Assembly (NCBI GenBank): GCA_947500525.1
Contig: CANMSH010000001.1
Location: forward strand, 310,001-374,000
DNA length: 64,000 nucleotides
DNA from: an uncultured Flavobacteriaceae bacterium
Lineage (GTDB): Bacteria; Bacteroidota; Bacteroidia; Flavobacteriales; Flavobacteriaceae
Direction of reading: 5' to 3'
Below, piece after piece: positions 54,475 to 64,000 of the stretch; the stretch's first letter is position 1, and each line of letters starts with the position of its first letter. The notes under the pieces are model-generated. The model saw only the letters and a list, made by a program, of their open reading frames with translations. It was not told where the DNA came from and did no database searches. The position numbers and the translations under genes are program-made.

Positions 54475-55686
54475 TTATCTTAAAACAGTTTCTATTTCTA
54501 TTTTATTCTCTAAGGTTCTATGAACCGGACATCTGTTTGCTATTTCTAATAATCTTTTACGTTCTTCAAAAGTAAGATCTCCTACTAATTCTATCGTTCT
54601 TACAAACTTATCAATTTTTGCGGTTCTATCTTCACTACAAGAATTACAATCATCGGCATGTTGTTTAGAGTGTTCTAAATGTACCAAAACCTCATCTAAA
54701 TCCCATTTTTTTCGGTCAGCATACATCCTCAACGTAATCGCTGTACAAGAACCTAAACTGGCCAACAATAATTCATATGGGGTCGCTCCTACATCATTTC
54801 CTCCATATTTCTTGGGTTCATCAGCAAGTATTGAGTGAGATCTTGCAGATATTTCGGTAGAATACTTTGTTCTTCCAATTCTAACTACGGTCTGTTTATC
54901 TGTTTGCAACGCAGCCGCTTCATTAAATTTAACATACCGCTTTGCCCAACTCGAAACAACCGCTCCAACATAAAAAGAGTCCTCCTTATTGGTGAGTAAA
55001 TGATTCGCTCCGTCAAGTGAAATAAAACTCTTAGGGTGATGCGCTGCGCTATAAATTTCTTTAGCGTTTTTTATTTCAACGATCCTGTCTTGCGGTGAGT
55101 GCAATACCAAAATTGGCTTACGAGATTTCTTGAGAAGGTTGGGCATATCTTTTGACCCAAGATCATCTAAAAATTGTTTTTTTATAGTGAATTGTCTTCC
55201 TGAAATTTCAAAAGTAGCTTCTCCTTCAAGATTTATATCTTCTAAATGATCTTCAAATAAATGCTCAACATGAGAAGGTCTTGATGGCGCTCCAATAGTT
55301 ACAATTGCTTGAATAGAATCTATTTGATTTGCAGCAAAAATTCCCGCTGCGCCCCCAAGAGAGTGACCTATAATAATTTTCGGAGCCTCATGATGTTTCT
55401 CTAAATATTCTGCCGCCGCTATTAGATCATTAATATTTGTAGAGAAGTTCGAATCTTCAAAAGCTCCTTCACTGTTACCTAACCCAGTAAAATCAAATCG
55501 CATGACTGCAATTCTATTTTGCGTTAGTGCTTTAGATATGTTTCGTACTGCTGTGAAATTCTTATTTCCTGTGAAAAAATGTGCAAATAAGGCATAACTT
55601 AGAGGTTTCTTGTCTACAGGAAAATCAATACTTCCTTCTAGTGATAAACCTTTGTCATTTTTAAATTGAATTTTTTTACTATACAT
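54475..55686 (-). CDS. Alpha/beta hydrolase-OsmC fusion protein
   Basis: A 403-aa two-domain protein. Residues 1-255 are an alpha/beta hydrolase: nucleophile elbow GHSLGGAAG (Ser110 region), ILVLHSPQDRIVEIKNA with the acid, and DGANHLL with the catalytic His. Residues 265-403 are an OsmC/Ohr domain with the peroxidatic cysteine of LASLGSCTAITLRMYADRK and the second cysteine of NRCPVHRTL. Cysteines in HADDCNSCSEDRT may bind metal. Such fusions are known in many bacteria; acyl-thioester or peroxide chemistry is likely, the substrate unknown. First gene ahead of rimK with 15 bases between. Confidence 0.92.
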   Translation of the reverse strand: MYSKKIQFKNDKGLSLEGSIDFPVDKKPLSYALFAHFFTGNKNFTAVRNISKALTQNRIAVMRFDFTGLGNSEGAFEDSNFSTNINDLIAAAEYLEKHHEAPKIIIGHSLGGAAGIFAANQIDSIQAIVTIGAPSRPSHVEHLFEDHLEDINLEGEATFEISGRQFTIKKQFLDDLGSKDMPNLLKKSRKPILVLHSPQDRIVEIKNAKEIYSAAHHPKSFISLDGANHLLTNKEDSFYVGAVVSSWAKRYVKFNEAAALQTDKQTVVRIGRTKYSTEISARSHSILADEPKKYGGNDVGATPYELLLASLGSCTAITLRMYADRKKWDLDEVLVHLEHSKQHADDCNSCSEDRTAKIDKFVRTIELVGDLTFEERKRLLEIANRCPVHRTLENKIEIETVLR

Positions 55687-55820
55687 CTATTTGGTTTTCG
55701 CTTCTGAATTGGTAGTAAAATTTTAAATAACTTACTACAGTGCCTAAAGTTAAGTCTTTAAAACGTTTCTAAATAATAAAAAATAATCCATTTCGTTTTT
55801 ATCATCAGCCAAGGATGTCT

Positions 55821-55828
55821 TACCTTTG
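55821..55828 (+). promoter_or_regulatory. -7 promoter element of sdhCAB (TACCTTTG)
   Basis: Exact TAnnTTTG match 22 bases before the chosen sdhC start at 55851. Transcription would start near 55834, which excludes the upstream in-frame ATG at 55815 as start codon. Confidence 0.55.
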
Positions 55829-55850
55829 CTTTAATATAAAACTAATCAAA

Positions 55851-56528
55851 ATGAGTGGAATTTTAAATTCTTCTATTGCGAGAAAATTTGCCATGGCACT
55901 TTCGGCGTTTTTTCTAATGTTCTTTTTACTACAACATTTTGCAATTAATGTAACTTCAATTTTTAGTGCTGATGTCTTTAATGAACTTTCTCACTTTATG
56001 GGTACCAACCCTTTAGTACAATACGCTTTACAACCTGTTTTAATTTTCGGTGTAATATTTCACTTTGTGATGGGATTCATTTTAGAGATAAAAAATAAAA
56101 ATGCTCGAACAGTTAAATATGCCAAAAACAACGGCGCTGCAAATTCATCTTGGATGAGTAGAAATATGATTTGGAGTGGGCTTGTTATTTTAGCATTTAT
56201 CGGCTTGCATTTCTATGATTTTTGGTTCCCAGAAATCAACACTAAATTTATCCAAGGAGATTGGTCAGGAATGCATGATGGAAATTTTAGATACTTTCAT
56301 GAACTTCAAGAAAAGTTTGTAAATCCGGTTCGCGTTGGTCTTTATGTATTGTCATTTATATTCTTAGCGCTGCATCTTTTACATGGATTTAATTCTGCCT
56401 TCCAATCAGTAGGAGCAAATAATAAATATACTAAAGGACTGAAAACTTTTGGAAAACTCTATGCGATATTAATTCCTCTTGGGTTTATCGTTATTGCACT
56501 TTTTCATCATTTCAATCACAATCACTAA
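55851..56528 (+). CDS. sdhC: Succinate dehydrogenase cytochrome b subunit
   Basis: Membrane anchor of succinate:menaquinone oxidoreductase, b558 type with two haems; 225 aa from ATG 55851 (MSGILNSSIARKFAMALSAFF). The ATG at 55815 lies ahead of the promoter element and is rejected. Five hydrophobic helices carry the haem-ligand histidines (LLQHFAINV, FHFVMGF, GLHFYDFW, LHLLHGFNSAF). It is a single-subunit anchor as in Bacteroidota and Bacillus, with no sdhD. First gene of the sdhCAB operon, 12 bases before sdhA. Confidence 0.95.
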   Translation: MSGILNSSIARKFAMALSAFFLMFFLLQHFAINVTSIFSADVFNELSHFMGTNPLVQYALQPVLIFGVIFHFVMGFILEIKNKNARTVKYAKNNGAANSSWMSRNMIWSGLVILAFIGLHFYDFWFPEINTKFIQGDWSGMHDGNFRYFHELQEKFVNPVRVGLYVLSFIFLALHLLHGFNSAFQSVGANNKYTKGLKTFGKLYAILIPLGFIVIALFHHFNHNH

Positions 56529-56540
56529 TACTTTATAAGT

Positions 56541-58538
56541 ATGGCTTTAGATTCAAAAATACCTGAAGGTCCGTTAAAGGATAAATGGACAAATCATAAA
56601 AACAATATCAACTTAGTCAATCCTGCTAATAAACGTAACATAGATGTTATTGTAGTAGGTACAGGTTTAGCTGGGGGTTCTGCAGCGGCAACGCTGGCTG
56701 AATTGGGCTATAATGTAAAAGCTTTTTGCTTTCAAGATTCTCCACGTCGTGCCCATTCTATTGCGGCTCAAGGTGGAATAAATGCTGCAAAAAATTATCA
56801 AGGTGATGGCGATTCTACTTATCGATTATTCTATGACACTGTAAAAGGTGGTGATTATAGATCAAGAGAAGCAAATGTGTATCGTCTCGCTGAAGTTTCC
56901 GCAAATATTATTGATCAATGTGTTGCCCAAGGTGTTCCTTTTGCACGTGATTATGGAGGTCTATTAGACAATCGTTCATTTGGTGGAGTACTTGTTTCTA
57001 GAACATTTTATGCAAAAGGCCAAACTGGTCAACAGTTATTATTAGGTGCATATTCTGCTATGAATCGTCAAATAGGTCGTGGTAAAATAAAAATGTACAA
57101 CCGTCATGAGATGTTAGATGTTGTTATTGTTGATGGCAAAGCTCGTGGAATTATAACACGTAACTTGGTTAATGGAGAAATAGAACGTCATTCGGCACAT
57201 GCTGTTGTTCTCGGTACTGGTGGTTATGGCAACGTATTCTTTTTATCAACCAATGCTATGGGTAGTAATGTGACTGCCGGTTGGAAAGCACATAAAAAAG
57301 GAGCGTATTTTGCCAATCCTTGCTATACACAAATTCACCCAACTTGTATTCCTGTTTCGGGAGATCATCAATCTAAATTGACGTTGATGTCTGAATCATT
57401 GCGTAATGATGGACGAATTTGGGTGCCAAAACATCAAAAAGATGTTGAGGCAATTAGAAATAAAACCTTGAAACCTACACAGCTTTCTGAAGAAGATAGA
57501 GACTATTATTTAGAACGTCGTTATCCTGCCTTTGGAAACTTAGTGCCTCGTGATGTTGCATCGCGTGCCGCCAAGGAACGTTGTGATGCTGGCTTTGGAG
57601 TGAACGCTACCGGTGAAGCCGTATATTTAGATTTTGCATCGGCTATTGAGCGTTACGGAAAAGAGCAAGCTCATATCAAAGGTCTCAATGAAAATGATGA
57701 TGCAGTTGTAAAATCGTTAGGTAAAGAAGTAGTGAAAGCCAAATATGGAAATCTTTTCCAAATGTATGAGAAAATTGTAGATGAGAATCCGTATGAAACT
57801 CCTATGATGATTTATCCTGCAGTGCATTACACTATGGGAGGTGTTTGGGTAGATTATAATTTACAAACCACTGTTCCTGGATTATTCTGTATTGGGGAAG
57901 CTAATTTTTCTGACCACGGAGCCAATCGCTTAGGAGCATCTGCATTGATGCAAGGTTTAGCAGATGGTTATTTTGTATTGCCTTATACTATAGGTGATTA
58001 TTTATCTGATGATATTCGAACAGGTCCTATCTCAACAGATAGTCCTGAATTTGAAGAAGCCGAAAAATCCGTGAAGGAAACTATCAATCATTTTATCACG
58101 AATAATGGTAGCAAGCCTGTTGATTATTTCCATAAAAAATTGGGGAAAATCATGTGGAATAAATGTGGGATGTCAAGAAACGAAAAAGAGTTGAAAGAAG
58201 CTATTTCTGAAATCGCCGAATTAAGAGCTGAGTTCTATAAAGAAGTAAAAGTACCTGGAGGAGCTGATGAATTTAATGAGGAATTAGCAAAGGCTGGTCG
58301 TGTGGCAGATTTCCTAGAGTTAGGTGAATTATTTGCTAAAGATGCACTGCAAAGAGAAGAGTCAGCTGGTGGTCACTTTAGAGAAGAACATCAAACTGCA
58401 GAAGGAGAGGCAAAACGTAGAAAAGAGTTTCAATACGCTTCAGCATGGGAGTATAAAGGAGAACCTAAAGATGCTGTTTTACACAAAGAAGAACTCGTCT
58501 ATGAAAATATTAAAGTAAAAGAAAGAAGTTATAAATAA
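56541..58538 (+). CDS. sdhA: Succinate dehydrogenase/fumarate reductase flavoprotein subunit
   Basis: Catalytic FAD subunit, 665 aa, oxidising succinate to fumarate in the TCA cycle. The dinucleotide motif is [21 protein letters not shown]; the covalent FAD histidine is in [18 protein letters not shown]; active-site segments include [19 protein letters not shown], the base region [16 protein letters not shown] and [16 protein letters not shown]. The family with a b558 anchor typically works with menaquinone and may also run as fumarate reductase. It precedes sdhB by 11 bases. Confidence 0.97.
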   Translation: MALDSKIPEGPLKDKWTNHKNNINLVNPANKRNIDVIVVGTGLAGGSAAATLAELGYNVKAFCFQDSPRRAHSIAAQGGINAAKNYQGDGDSTYRLFYDTVKGGDYRSREANVYRLAEVSANIIDQCVAQGVPFARDYGGLLDNRSFGGVLVSRTFYAKGQTGQQLLLGAYSAMNRQIGRGKIKMYNRHEMLDVVIVDGKARGIITRNLVNGEIERHSAHAVVLGTGGYGNVFFLSTNAMGSNVTAGWKAHKKGAYFANPCYTQIHPTCIPVSGDHQSKLTLMSESLRNDGRIWVPKHQKDVEAIRNKTLKPTQLSEEDRDYYLERRYPAFGNLVPRDVASRAAKERCDAGFGVNATGEAVYLDFASAIERYGKEQAHIKGLNENDDAVVKSLGKEVVKAKYGNLFQMYEKIVDENPYETPMMIYPAVHYTMGGVWVDYNLQTTVPGLFCIGEANFSDHGANRLGASALMQGLADGYFVLPYTIGDYLSDDIRTGPISTDSPEFEEAEKSVKETINHFITNNGSKPVDYFHKKLGKIMWNKCGMSRNEKELKEAISEIAELRAEFYKEVKVPGGADEFNEELAKAGRVADFLELGELFAKDALQREESAGGHFREEHQTAEGEAKRRKEFQYASAWEYKGEPKDAVLHKEELVYENIKVKERSYK

Positions 58539-58549
58539 TAACATAAATT

Positions 58550-59296
58550 ATGAATTTAACTTTAAAAATATGGCGTCAAAAAAACGCTAAAGATAAAGGG
58601 CAAATGGTGACCTATCCTATTACAGGAATTGAAGGCGATATGTCTTTTTTAGAAATGTTAGATATCCTAAATAATCAATTGATCACCAATGGAGATGATC
58701 CCGTTGCCTTCGATCATGATTGTAGAGAGGGTATTTGCGGGATGTGCTCTTTATATATTAATGGTGAAGCACATGGCCCTGACAGATTGGTTACAACGTG
58801 TCAATTGCACATGCGTAAATTTAAAGATGGAGATACTATCTATATTGAACCATTTAGGGCAAAGGCATTTCCGGTTATTAAAGATTTAGTGGTAGATAGA
58901 AGCTCTTTTGATAGAATTCAACATTCTGGAGGTTTTATATCTGTAAATACTTCGGGTAATACGCAAGATGCCAATTCAATTCCAATTTCTAAGACTGCCG
59001 CAGATGAGGCGATGGATGCCGCTACATGTATTGGATGTGGTGCTTGTGTTGCAAGTTGTAAAAATTCGTCTGCCATGTTATTTGTTTCAGCCAAAGTTTC
59101 GCAGTATGCTTTATTACCACAAGGTCAAGTTGAAGCTACTGATCGAGTTTTAAATATGGTAAAACAAATGGATGAAGAAGGTTTCGGAAACTGTACAAAT
59201 ACAGGAGCATGTGAAGTAGAATGCCCTAAAGGAATTTCTTTAGAGAATATAGCAAGGATGAATCGAGAATACCTTAGCGCTAGTTTAAAAGGCTAG
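58550..59296 (+). CDS. sdhB: Succinate dehydrogenase iron-sulphur subunit
   Basis: Electron-transfer subunit, 248 aa. The N-terminal plant-type ferredoxin domain has [2Fe-2S] ligands in [16 protein letters not shown] and the later TTCQLH. The C-terminal part binds [4Fe-4S] and [3Fe-4S] clusters through [14 protein letters not shown] and [16 protein letters not shown]. It completes the sdhCAB order usual in the group. A terminator follows 26 bases after the stop. Confidence 0.97.
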   Translation: MNLTLKIWRQKNAKDKGQMVTYPITGIEGDMSFLEMLDILNNQLITNGDDPVAFDHDCREGICGMCSLYINGEAHGPDRLVTTCQLHMRKFKDGDTIYIEPFRAKAFPVIKDLVVDRSSFDRIQHSGGFISVNTSGNTQDANSIPISKTAADEAMDAATCIGCGACVASCKNSSAMLFVSAKVSQYALLPQGQVEATDRVLNMVKQMDEEGFGNCTNTGACEVECPKGISLENIARMNREYLSASLKG

Positions 59297-59321
59297 TTTG
59301 AATAGTATTCTTCAAGAACAT

Positions 59322-59350
59322 AAACCCCAAGTAAAAACTTGGGGTTTCTT
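59322..59350 (+). terminator. Terminator of sdhCAB
   Basis: AAACCCCAAG (59322-59331), loop TAAAAA, CTTGGGGTTT (59338-59347), with a short T-rich tail. It lies between convergent genes; the A-rich left arm is only moderate for the minus strand. Confidence 0.82.
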
Positions 59351-59368
59351 ATTTTATAAACTAAAACG

Positions 59369-59764
59369 TTAGTCTAAATCTGTAGTCGCTATCTGAGACT
59401 CTATAATTTTAATATAGAAAGCTGGAATTTCCTTCTCTGATACTAGCTTTCCTTCTTGATAGGCCTTCTTAATATCAAAAAGTGTCACCATTTGATTAGC
59501 CTTTAATTTTCGGGCATACAATCTAGCGTCGGAGTTCAATCGAGTTCCTTTAATTACCTCAGAAGGAAAACCCGGAAACTTGATCGTAAAACCTTCAATT
59601 GTAAATGTTTGGTTGTCAATAAACCCTGAACAGTGCAGCTCAATTACATCAGAAAGTAATTGTTCTTTTGTTAATCGGACCATACATTTATCATACGATG
59701 TTGGTTCGGAATATGAGTTTAACGTTAAAAATAAAATTGCGGAGAGTATTGTTACTATTTTCAT
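59369..59764 (-). CDS. Exported protein of unknown function
   Basis: A 131-aa protein from ATG 59764 (MKIVTILSAILFLTLNSYS), a signal peptide; a second ATG at 59770 gives two more residues. The mature sequence has one likely disulphide (DKCMVRLTKEQLLSDVIELHCSG), a beta-rich centre (FTIEGFTIKFPGFPSEVIKGTRLN) and a helical C-terminal part. I recognise no family. It is monocistronic, convergent to sdhB across its terminator. Confidence 0.68.
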   Translation of the reverse strand: MKIVTILSAILFLTLNSYSEPTSYDKCMVRLTKEQLLSDVIELHCSGFIDNQTFTIEGFTIKFPGFPSEVIKGTRLNSDARLYARKLKANQMVTLFDIKKAYQEGKLVSEKEIPAFYIKIIESQIATTDLD

Positions 59765-59849
59765 AATCAATACGTTTTAGATAAATATAACGTAAAGAAG
59801 TACCTAATTATTATCAAAGAATGATTAAATTTAGGGTATAAAATTAACT

Positions 59850-61007
59850 ATGTCTTTTAATAGCAAAGCTTTTGTTTCCAAACTCCCAGAGGTACAGACT
59901 ACTATCTTCACCATTATGGGGCAATTAGCTAATGAACATAATGCTATCAATTTATCTCAAGGATTCCCCGATTTTGATTCTGATCCTAAACTTCGAGAGC
60001 TTGTCTCGCAAGCCATGAATACTGGCCAAAATCAATATGCACCCATGCAAGGTACAATGGCATTACGTGAATCATTAGCTGAAAAGTTCGACACATTGTA
60101 TAGTACGAGTTATCATCCTAATACTGAAATAACAGTGACTGCTGGTGCCACACAGGCGATCTTTACTATCATATCTACATTTATTAATAAAGACGACGAA
60201 GTACTCATTTTTAAGCCAGCCTATGACTGTTATGAGCCCGCTATTGAATTAATGAAAGGGAATGTTGTTTCTGTACAACTCGATGGTCCTCATTTTAATG
60301 TTGACTGGTCTCGTGTGCAACAATTGATCAATTCGAAAACCAAAATGATCATTATAAATACCCCACATAATCCTTCTGGAACTACATGGAGTAAGAATGA
60401 TATGTTACAATTGGAGGCATTGGTAAAAGATACCAACATTATTGTACTCAGTGACGAAGTCTATGAACATATAATTTTTGATGAGCAACAACATCAGAGT
60501 GCCTGTTTGTTTCCTGGCTTAAAGGAACGTAGTTTTATTTGTGCCTCTTTTGGTAAGACATTTCATAATACGGGTTGGAAGATGGGCTATTGCGTCGCGC
60601 CTGCCGAACTCATGCATGAATTTAGAAAGGTACATCAGTTTAATGTATTTTGTGTAAATCATCCGATGCAAGTGGCCTTTGCATCACATTTAAAAAATCC
60701 AGACAATTATCAATACATTAATACTTTTTATCAAGAAAAAAGAGATTTTTTTCTAAATGCTATTAAAGGATCTCGATTCAAATATATCCCTTCTTCAGGC
60801 ACCTATTTTCAGTTACTGGATTATAGTGCTATTACTGACGAAAATGATCTAGATTTTTCAAAAAGACTCGTAACTCAGTATCAACTGGCATCGATTCCGA
60901 TATCCGTCTTTAATGAAGCTGGTCATAAGGATAGTTTTCTTCGTTTTTGTTTCGCGAAAAAGAAGGAAACTTTAGAAAAAGCAGCCGAAATTCTTTGCAA
61001 AATTTAA
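59850..61007 (+). CDS. Methionine-type PLP-dependent aminotransferase
   Basis: A 385-aa class I/II aminotransferase closest in feel to YbdL/methionine aminotransferases and kynurenine aminotransferases. Signature parts: INLSQGFPDFDSDPKLRELV, AGATQAIFTIIS, INTPHNPSGTTW with the substrate Asn, VLSDEVYEHIIFD, the PLP-binding lysine in SFGKTFHNTGWKMGY, and the C-terminal substrate Arg in SFLRFCFAKKKETLEKA. Cytoplasmic. It may work in methionine salvage or aromatic amino-acid turnover; specificity is not proven by sequence. Confidence 0.92.
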   Translation: MSFNSKAFVSKLPEVQTTIFTIMGQLANEHNAINLSQGFPDFDSDPKLRELVSQAMNTGQNQYAPMQGTMALRESLAEKFDTLYSTSYHPNTEITVTAGATQAIFTIISTFINKDDEVLIFKPAYDCYEPAIELMKGNVVSVQLDGPHFNVDWSRVQQLINSKTKMIIINTPHNPSGTTWSKNDMLQLEALVKDTNIIVLSDEVYEHIIFDEQQHQSACLFPGLKERSFICASFGKTFHNTGWKMGYCVAPAELMHEFRKVHQFNVFCVNHPMQVAFASHLKNPDNYQYINTFYQEKRDFFLNAIKGSRFKYIPSSGTYFQLLDYSAITDENDLDFSKRLVTQYQLASIPISVFNEAGHKDSFLRFCFAKKKETLEKAAEILCKI

Positions 61008-61062
61008 ATCAAGGCATCATTTTTGATATCTTTATTCAACATTAATTTATTATTTGATTTAC

Positions 61063-61884
61063 ATGCCTTTCTATTTCAAAAAAAGTGTTATTGCACTACT
61101 TCTATTAATCACTTATTCGCTACAAACCCATGCTCAAGAAGAAAGTTGGGAAACGTATATTAAAAAAGTGGATAAACATATTATGGAAGTGACTGTAAAT
61201 ATGGATCTCTATTTCTCACGTCCGAATTATAAAAATTTACTAATTGTAGCTACCAAAACAAGTGATTGTTATAAGAACGGATTTCCCAGACCAAATGGGT
61301 TAGAAGACTTTTATACTTTTTCAGATTCATTGGCCTATAACATTGATAAGCTCACAAAAAATAAATTGGCTGGTATCATTACATACAAATGCACTGGTTT
61401 TGATGTCTATTACGTAAAAGACACTAGCAATATCAGAAAAACATTGGATAAAACTATTGCAAAAAATTTTTCTGGAAAAAAGAATTATTTGACTATCAAA
61501 CCAGATCGAAAATGGCAGTATTTTAGCGATACATTATTGCCCAATGACTTATCAAACGAGTTCTTTATAAACCACGAATATCTATCGCAATTAGCGCAAA
61601 GTGGAGATGCTTTAATTACTCCAAGAAAAATTAGACATTGGTTCTATTTTAACAATACTAAAAGACGAACCAAATTTATTGATAAAACTAAAATTCTTAA
61701 TTTTTCAGTTGATTCCTTGTCCTATAAAAAGGAAAAAAGATATCCTTATCAAGTTGTTATTTCTAGAAAAGATTCTGTAAATCCAACAAACATTTCGGCA
61801 GTCACAAAAATACTCCGTCAATTATCTCAACGGTATTATGCAAAATACGATGGATGGGAAATGGAACCTATTTTAAAAGATTAA
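61063..61884 (+). CDS. Exported protein of unknown function
   Basis: A 273-aa protein, taking ATG 61063 (MPFYFKKSVIALLLLITYSLQTHAQ); a TTG three codons ahead is also open. The mature chain begins EESWETYIKKVDKHIMEVTVNMDLYF and is alpha/beta without a recognised motif; two cysteines (TSDCYKNG, TYKCTGF) could bond. It contains no metal or nucleophile signature. The stop overlaps the stop of the convergent serine hydrolase by 4 bases. Function unknown. Confidence 0.72.
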   Translation: MPFYFKKSVIALLLLITYSLQTHAQEESWETYIKKVDKHIMEVTVNMDLYFSRPNYKNLLIVATKTSDCYKNGFPRPNGLEDFYTFSDSLAYNIDKLTKNKLAGIITYKCTGFDVYYVKDTSNIRKTLDKTIAKNFSGKKNYLTIKPDRKWQYFSDTLLPNDLSNEFFINHEYLSQLAQSGDALITPRKIRHWFYFNNTKRRTKFIDKTKILNFSVDSLSYKKEKRYPYQVVISRKDSVNPTNISAVTKILRQLSQRYYAKYDGWEMEPILKD

Positions 61885-63032
61885 AACGCTGCATTTACTT
61901 TCTTCATAAACGCTCCAATTTTAGAAGGTTCGAGCCATCGTGTTACAATGACAAGGTTTTTTTCGTTATCAACAACAATGAAGTTTCCTCCGAAACCGGC
62001 AGCATAATATATATTTTCTGAAAGACCATCCCAATGTCTCTTTCCTTTCTTATTCAACCACCACATATAGCCATAATTTACATTTGGTTTCGACGGTGTA
62101 ATTGCCTTTTCAATCCACTCATTACTCAATAAACGTTTCTTATTCCAAACACCATTATTTAAAAATAAGAGTCCAAATCGAGCCATATCCTCAGCAGAAA
62201 TGAATAGTCCTGCTCCTGAGTGTCCTCCTCCGGTCACAGACTTCATGTTCATGCCATCTATCTCAGTCCACGCCTTTTTATATCCATGCCATCTCCAAGT
62301 TGTCGATGCTCCAATGGGGTCCATAATTTCATCCTTCAATACTTGTGGTAGTGGTTTTCTCCATAGATGTGTTAATGAATAAGCCAGTACATTTACGCGA
62401 ACATCATTATATTCCATAACGGTACCCGGTTCATTCAGTTTTCTATATTTCCAATCATCTAAACTCCCTTCTCTCGGAGGTCGATCTGCCCAATCTTTAC
62501 CTCCCCATAATTGCCCTGACCAATCTGAGTTTTGTTGTAGCAAATGTTCCCAAGAAATTTTACTATTATGCTTTCCGTCAAAAGTACCATCCCATATATA
62601 AGTGCCAACCTTATCATCAATATTCGCGATCAACTTTTTATCTAAGGCCAATCCTGCCATCGTTGATAAAAAACTCTTCGTTACGCTAAAGGTCATATCA
62701 ACACGTTTTGTATCTCCCCATTTAGCAATAATATATCCATCTTTTAAAATCATTCCTGCCGGTCCTCCACGTTTTTTGGTCGGTCCTAAAATTTCGTGAA
62801 AAGGTTCTCTTTCGAAACCTTTAAGAATTGCAATCCTTAAATCTCTAGAGCCAGAATATTCATTGGCTTCTGCAAAAGCCACTGCATTAGAGAGGGCAGC
62901 TTTATCTATTCGATAGTCTTTGGCCAATTTCTCTTTCCATACTTCGTTTCTTTCTGGAAAATAATCTAATTGCTGAGCATAAGTTAAGGGTATAGATGTT
63001 ATAAATAAGATAAAAAATAAGGTTTTTCTCAT
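61881..63032 (-). CDS. Serine hydrolase (class C beta-lactamase fold)
   Basis: A 383-aa exported enzyme (signal MRKTLFFILFITSIPLTYAQ). The SxxK nucleophile motif is SVTK in DMTFSVTKSFLSTMAG, the Tyr motif YND in GTVMEYNDVRVNVL, and the third motif FGGN in AAGFGGNFIVVDNEKNLV. It resembles the 6-aminohexanoate-dimer hydrolase and esterase group (EstB-like). Unlike the other serine hydrolase at 27615 it has no N-terminal repeats. The substrate is unknown; no beta-lactam role is implied. Confidence 0.88.
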   Translation of the reverse strand: MRKTLFFILFITSIPLTYAQQLDYFPERNEVWKEKLAKDYRIDKAALSNAVAFAEANEYSGSRDLRIAILKGFEREPFHEILGPTKKRGGPAGMILKDGYIIAKWGDTKRVDMTFSVTKSFLSTMAGLALDKKLIANIDDKVGTYIWDGTFDGKHNSKISWEHLLQQNSDWSGQLWGGKDWADRPPREGSLDDWKYRKLNEPGTVMEYNDVRVNVLAYSLTHLWRKPLPQVLKDEIMDPIGASTTWRWHGYKKAWTEIDGMNMKSVTGGGHSGAGLFISAEDMARFGLLFLNNGVWNKKRLLSNEWIEKAITPSKPNVNYGYMWWLNKKGKRHWDGLSENIYYAAGFGGNFIVVDNEKNLVIVTRWLEPSKIGAFMKKVNAAF

Positions 63033-63091
63033 GTTGTAGTAGAGTTTAATATTCTTTATAAACTGCCATGAAATTACAACAATTCCTTAAG

Positions 63092-63610
63092 TTATTCTAA
63101 TACAAATTTCAGCAACCAATCTTGTTGTCTATCAGTACCAATATAGTAAGGATCTTTACTAAATTTTTTAAAACCATTACGTTCATAAAATCGAATGGCA
63201 GCAGTATTCTTTTCCCAAACACCCAGCCATAAAAACGACACTTTCTTTTTTCTTGAAATAGATAATACTTTGAGAAGTAATTGTTTTCCTAATCCAAGAT
63301 TTTGAAAAGGTTGCAATATATAAATGCGTTCTAATTCGATCGATGAACGTTCAAAAATTTCGTTTTGAGCTTCTTTTTGATTCAACTTAAAATAACCTAT
63401 GAGATCATTGTTCAAAAAAGCAAAACAAAATGTACTGTTACGATTCAATAATTCATTTTTAATCCTTTCTTTACTGAAGGCAGCAGTAACATACACATTA
63501 AAATCTTCTGGGTTATTATCTTTTTCAAATGCATCTATAAATGTTCTTTTCGCTATCTCACATAATTCTGTAAGATCATTAAGGTCACATTTTCGATAAA
63601 TAACAGTCAT
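63092..63610 (-). CDS. GNAT-family N-acetyltransferase
   Basis: A 172-aa acetyl-CoA-dependent acetyltransferase. The pyrophosphate-binding motif A is IYILQPFQNLGLGKQLLLKVL (Q-x-x-G-x-G), followed by FLWLGVWEKNTAAIRFYERNGFKK, motif B with the conserved FYERxGF. It is full length and resembles polyamine or amino-acid acetyltransferases of the PaiA/RimI type. The acceptor is unknown. Confidence 0.9.
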   Translation of the reverse strand: MTVIYRKCDLNDLTELCEIAKRTFIDAFEKDNNPEDFNVYVTAAFSKERIKNELLNRNSTFCFAFLNNDLIGYFKLNQKEAQNEIFERSSIELERIYILQPFQNLGLGKQLLLKVLSISRKKKVSFLWLGVWEKNTAAIRFYERNGFKKFSKDPYYIGTDRQQDWLLKFVLE

Positions 63611-63671
63611 ATTTAAATATAATCATATATAATTAAAACGCCATAATTTCGTTACTAATAAAAAACCAACT

Positions 63672-64000
63672 ATGAAATCAAATAAAGTAATTCTTTCAGC
63701 TCTTCTATTCTTCCTAAGTATCCAGTTATATGCTCAAAAGGTACATTATAAAGACAATTACTATACAATTGTAAAAAGTAAGATATTTCATAGAGGGCAT
63801 GATGTATTTGGGAAGCTTACAAGTGGTGCCAGAGATACGATACATATAATTGCGAAAGAGTTATATACAGAAAAAGGCAAATTAAAAGATAAATATAAAA
63901 AAGTTCCTAGACGAGAGCGCTATAAGTTACCCGATACGTTTTGGGAACAACATAATCTTAAGGAAGGTAGTTCTGCATTAGCCGCCGTCGATAATTCAAT
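63672..64000 (+). CDS. Exported protein, 3'-truncated by window end
   Basis: An open frame from ATG 63672 to the last base (109 codons) with a clear signal peptide MKSNKVILSALLFFLSIQLYAQ, then KVHYKDNYYTIVKSKIFHRGHDVFGKLTSGARDTIHIIAKELY, a basic stretch (KGKLKDKYKKVPRRERYKL) and SSALAAVDNS at the edge. It has the composition of real coding sequence. The family cannot be named from this fragment. Confidence 0.72.
   Translation, partial: MKSNKVILSALLFFLSIQLYAQKVHYKDNYYTIVKSKIFHRGHDVFGKLTSGARDTIHIIAKELYTEKGKLKDKYKKVPRRERYKLPDTFWEQHNLKEGSSALAAVDNS

Overview
The window is AT-rich, densely coded chromosome from a member of the Bacteroidota, almost certainly family Flavobacteriaceae. The signs are a type IX secretion sorting domain, several DUF families typical of the group (DUF3078, DUF3109, DUF4412, DUF6503), a SusC-style TonB receptor with an N-terminal carboxypeptidase-D-like domain, lipoprotein signals ending in SC or AC, TAnnTTTG promoter elements in place of sigma70 -10 boxes, and little Shine-Dalgarno signal. 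The genus cannot be settled from the sequence. I found no tRNA or rRNA gene, CRISPR array, insertion sequence or prophage.

Layout. 1-8.7 kb: 3' part of aspS, a DUF6503 protein, a ClC channel, a glycerophosphodiesterase whose lipoprotein signal is out of frame, tadA, dxs and a DUF3078 protein. 8.8-13.4 kb: a large T9SS-secreted beta-propeller protein and dGTPase. 13.5-22.3 kb: a probable phosphate-acquisition region (stand-alone carboxypeptidase-D-like protein, TonB receptor, beta-helix lipoprotein, OprP-type porin, PiT permease fused to a PhoU-like domain). It contains TAAC-type direct repeats with 11-bp spacing and a candidate small RNA. 22.4-26.9 kb: a HEIGH metallopeptidase and nrdB-nrdA.

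27.2-39.8 kb is the main accessory region. An eight-gene minus-strand operon encodes exported proteins: OmpA-like, a 262-aa protein, DUF4412, an eight-repeat hemopexin protein, two unknowns, a repeat-serine hydrolase and DUF4870. Divergent from it lies an ECF sigma factor with a membrane-anchored, TPR-containing candidate anti-sigma factor. Convergent with that pair is a 1040-aa TPR-CHAT protease-like protein with both catalytic residues. The arrangement suggests a sigma/anti-sigma/CHAT-protease circuit controlling an envelope-remodelling operon, and it is the strongest candidate here for an undescribed system.

39.8-64 kb is mostly housekeeping: DUF3109, MarC with a short FAD oxidoreductase, CtpA-type protease with dCMP deaminase, HupE-like, SpoU methyltransferase, mutS, tatA-PAP2, a subtilisin-like lipoprotein, an O-methyltransferase, and a second ECF sigma with a small soluble zinc-type anti-sigma. 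Then follow a RimK/aspartoacylase-like pair with a hydrolase-OsmC fusion, sdhCAB, a methionine-type aminotransferase, a second serine hydrolase, a GNAT acetyltransferase and an exported protein cut by the window end.
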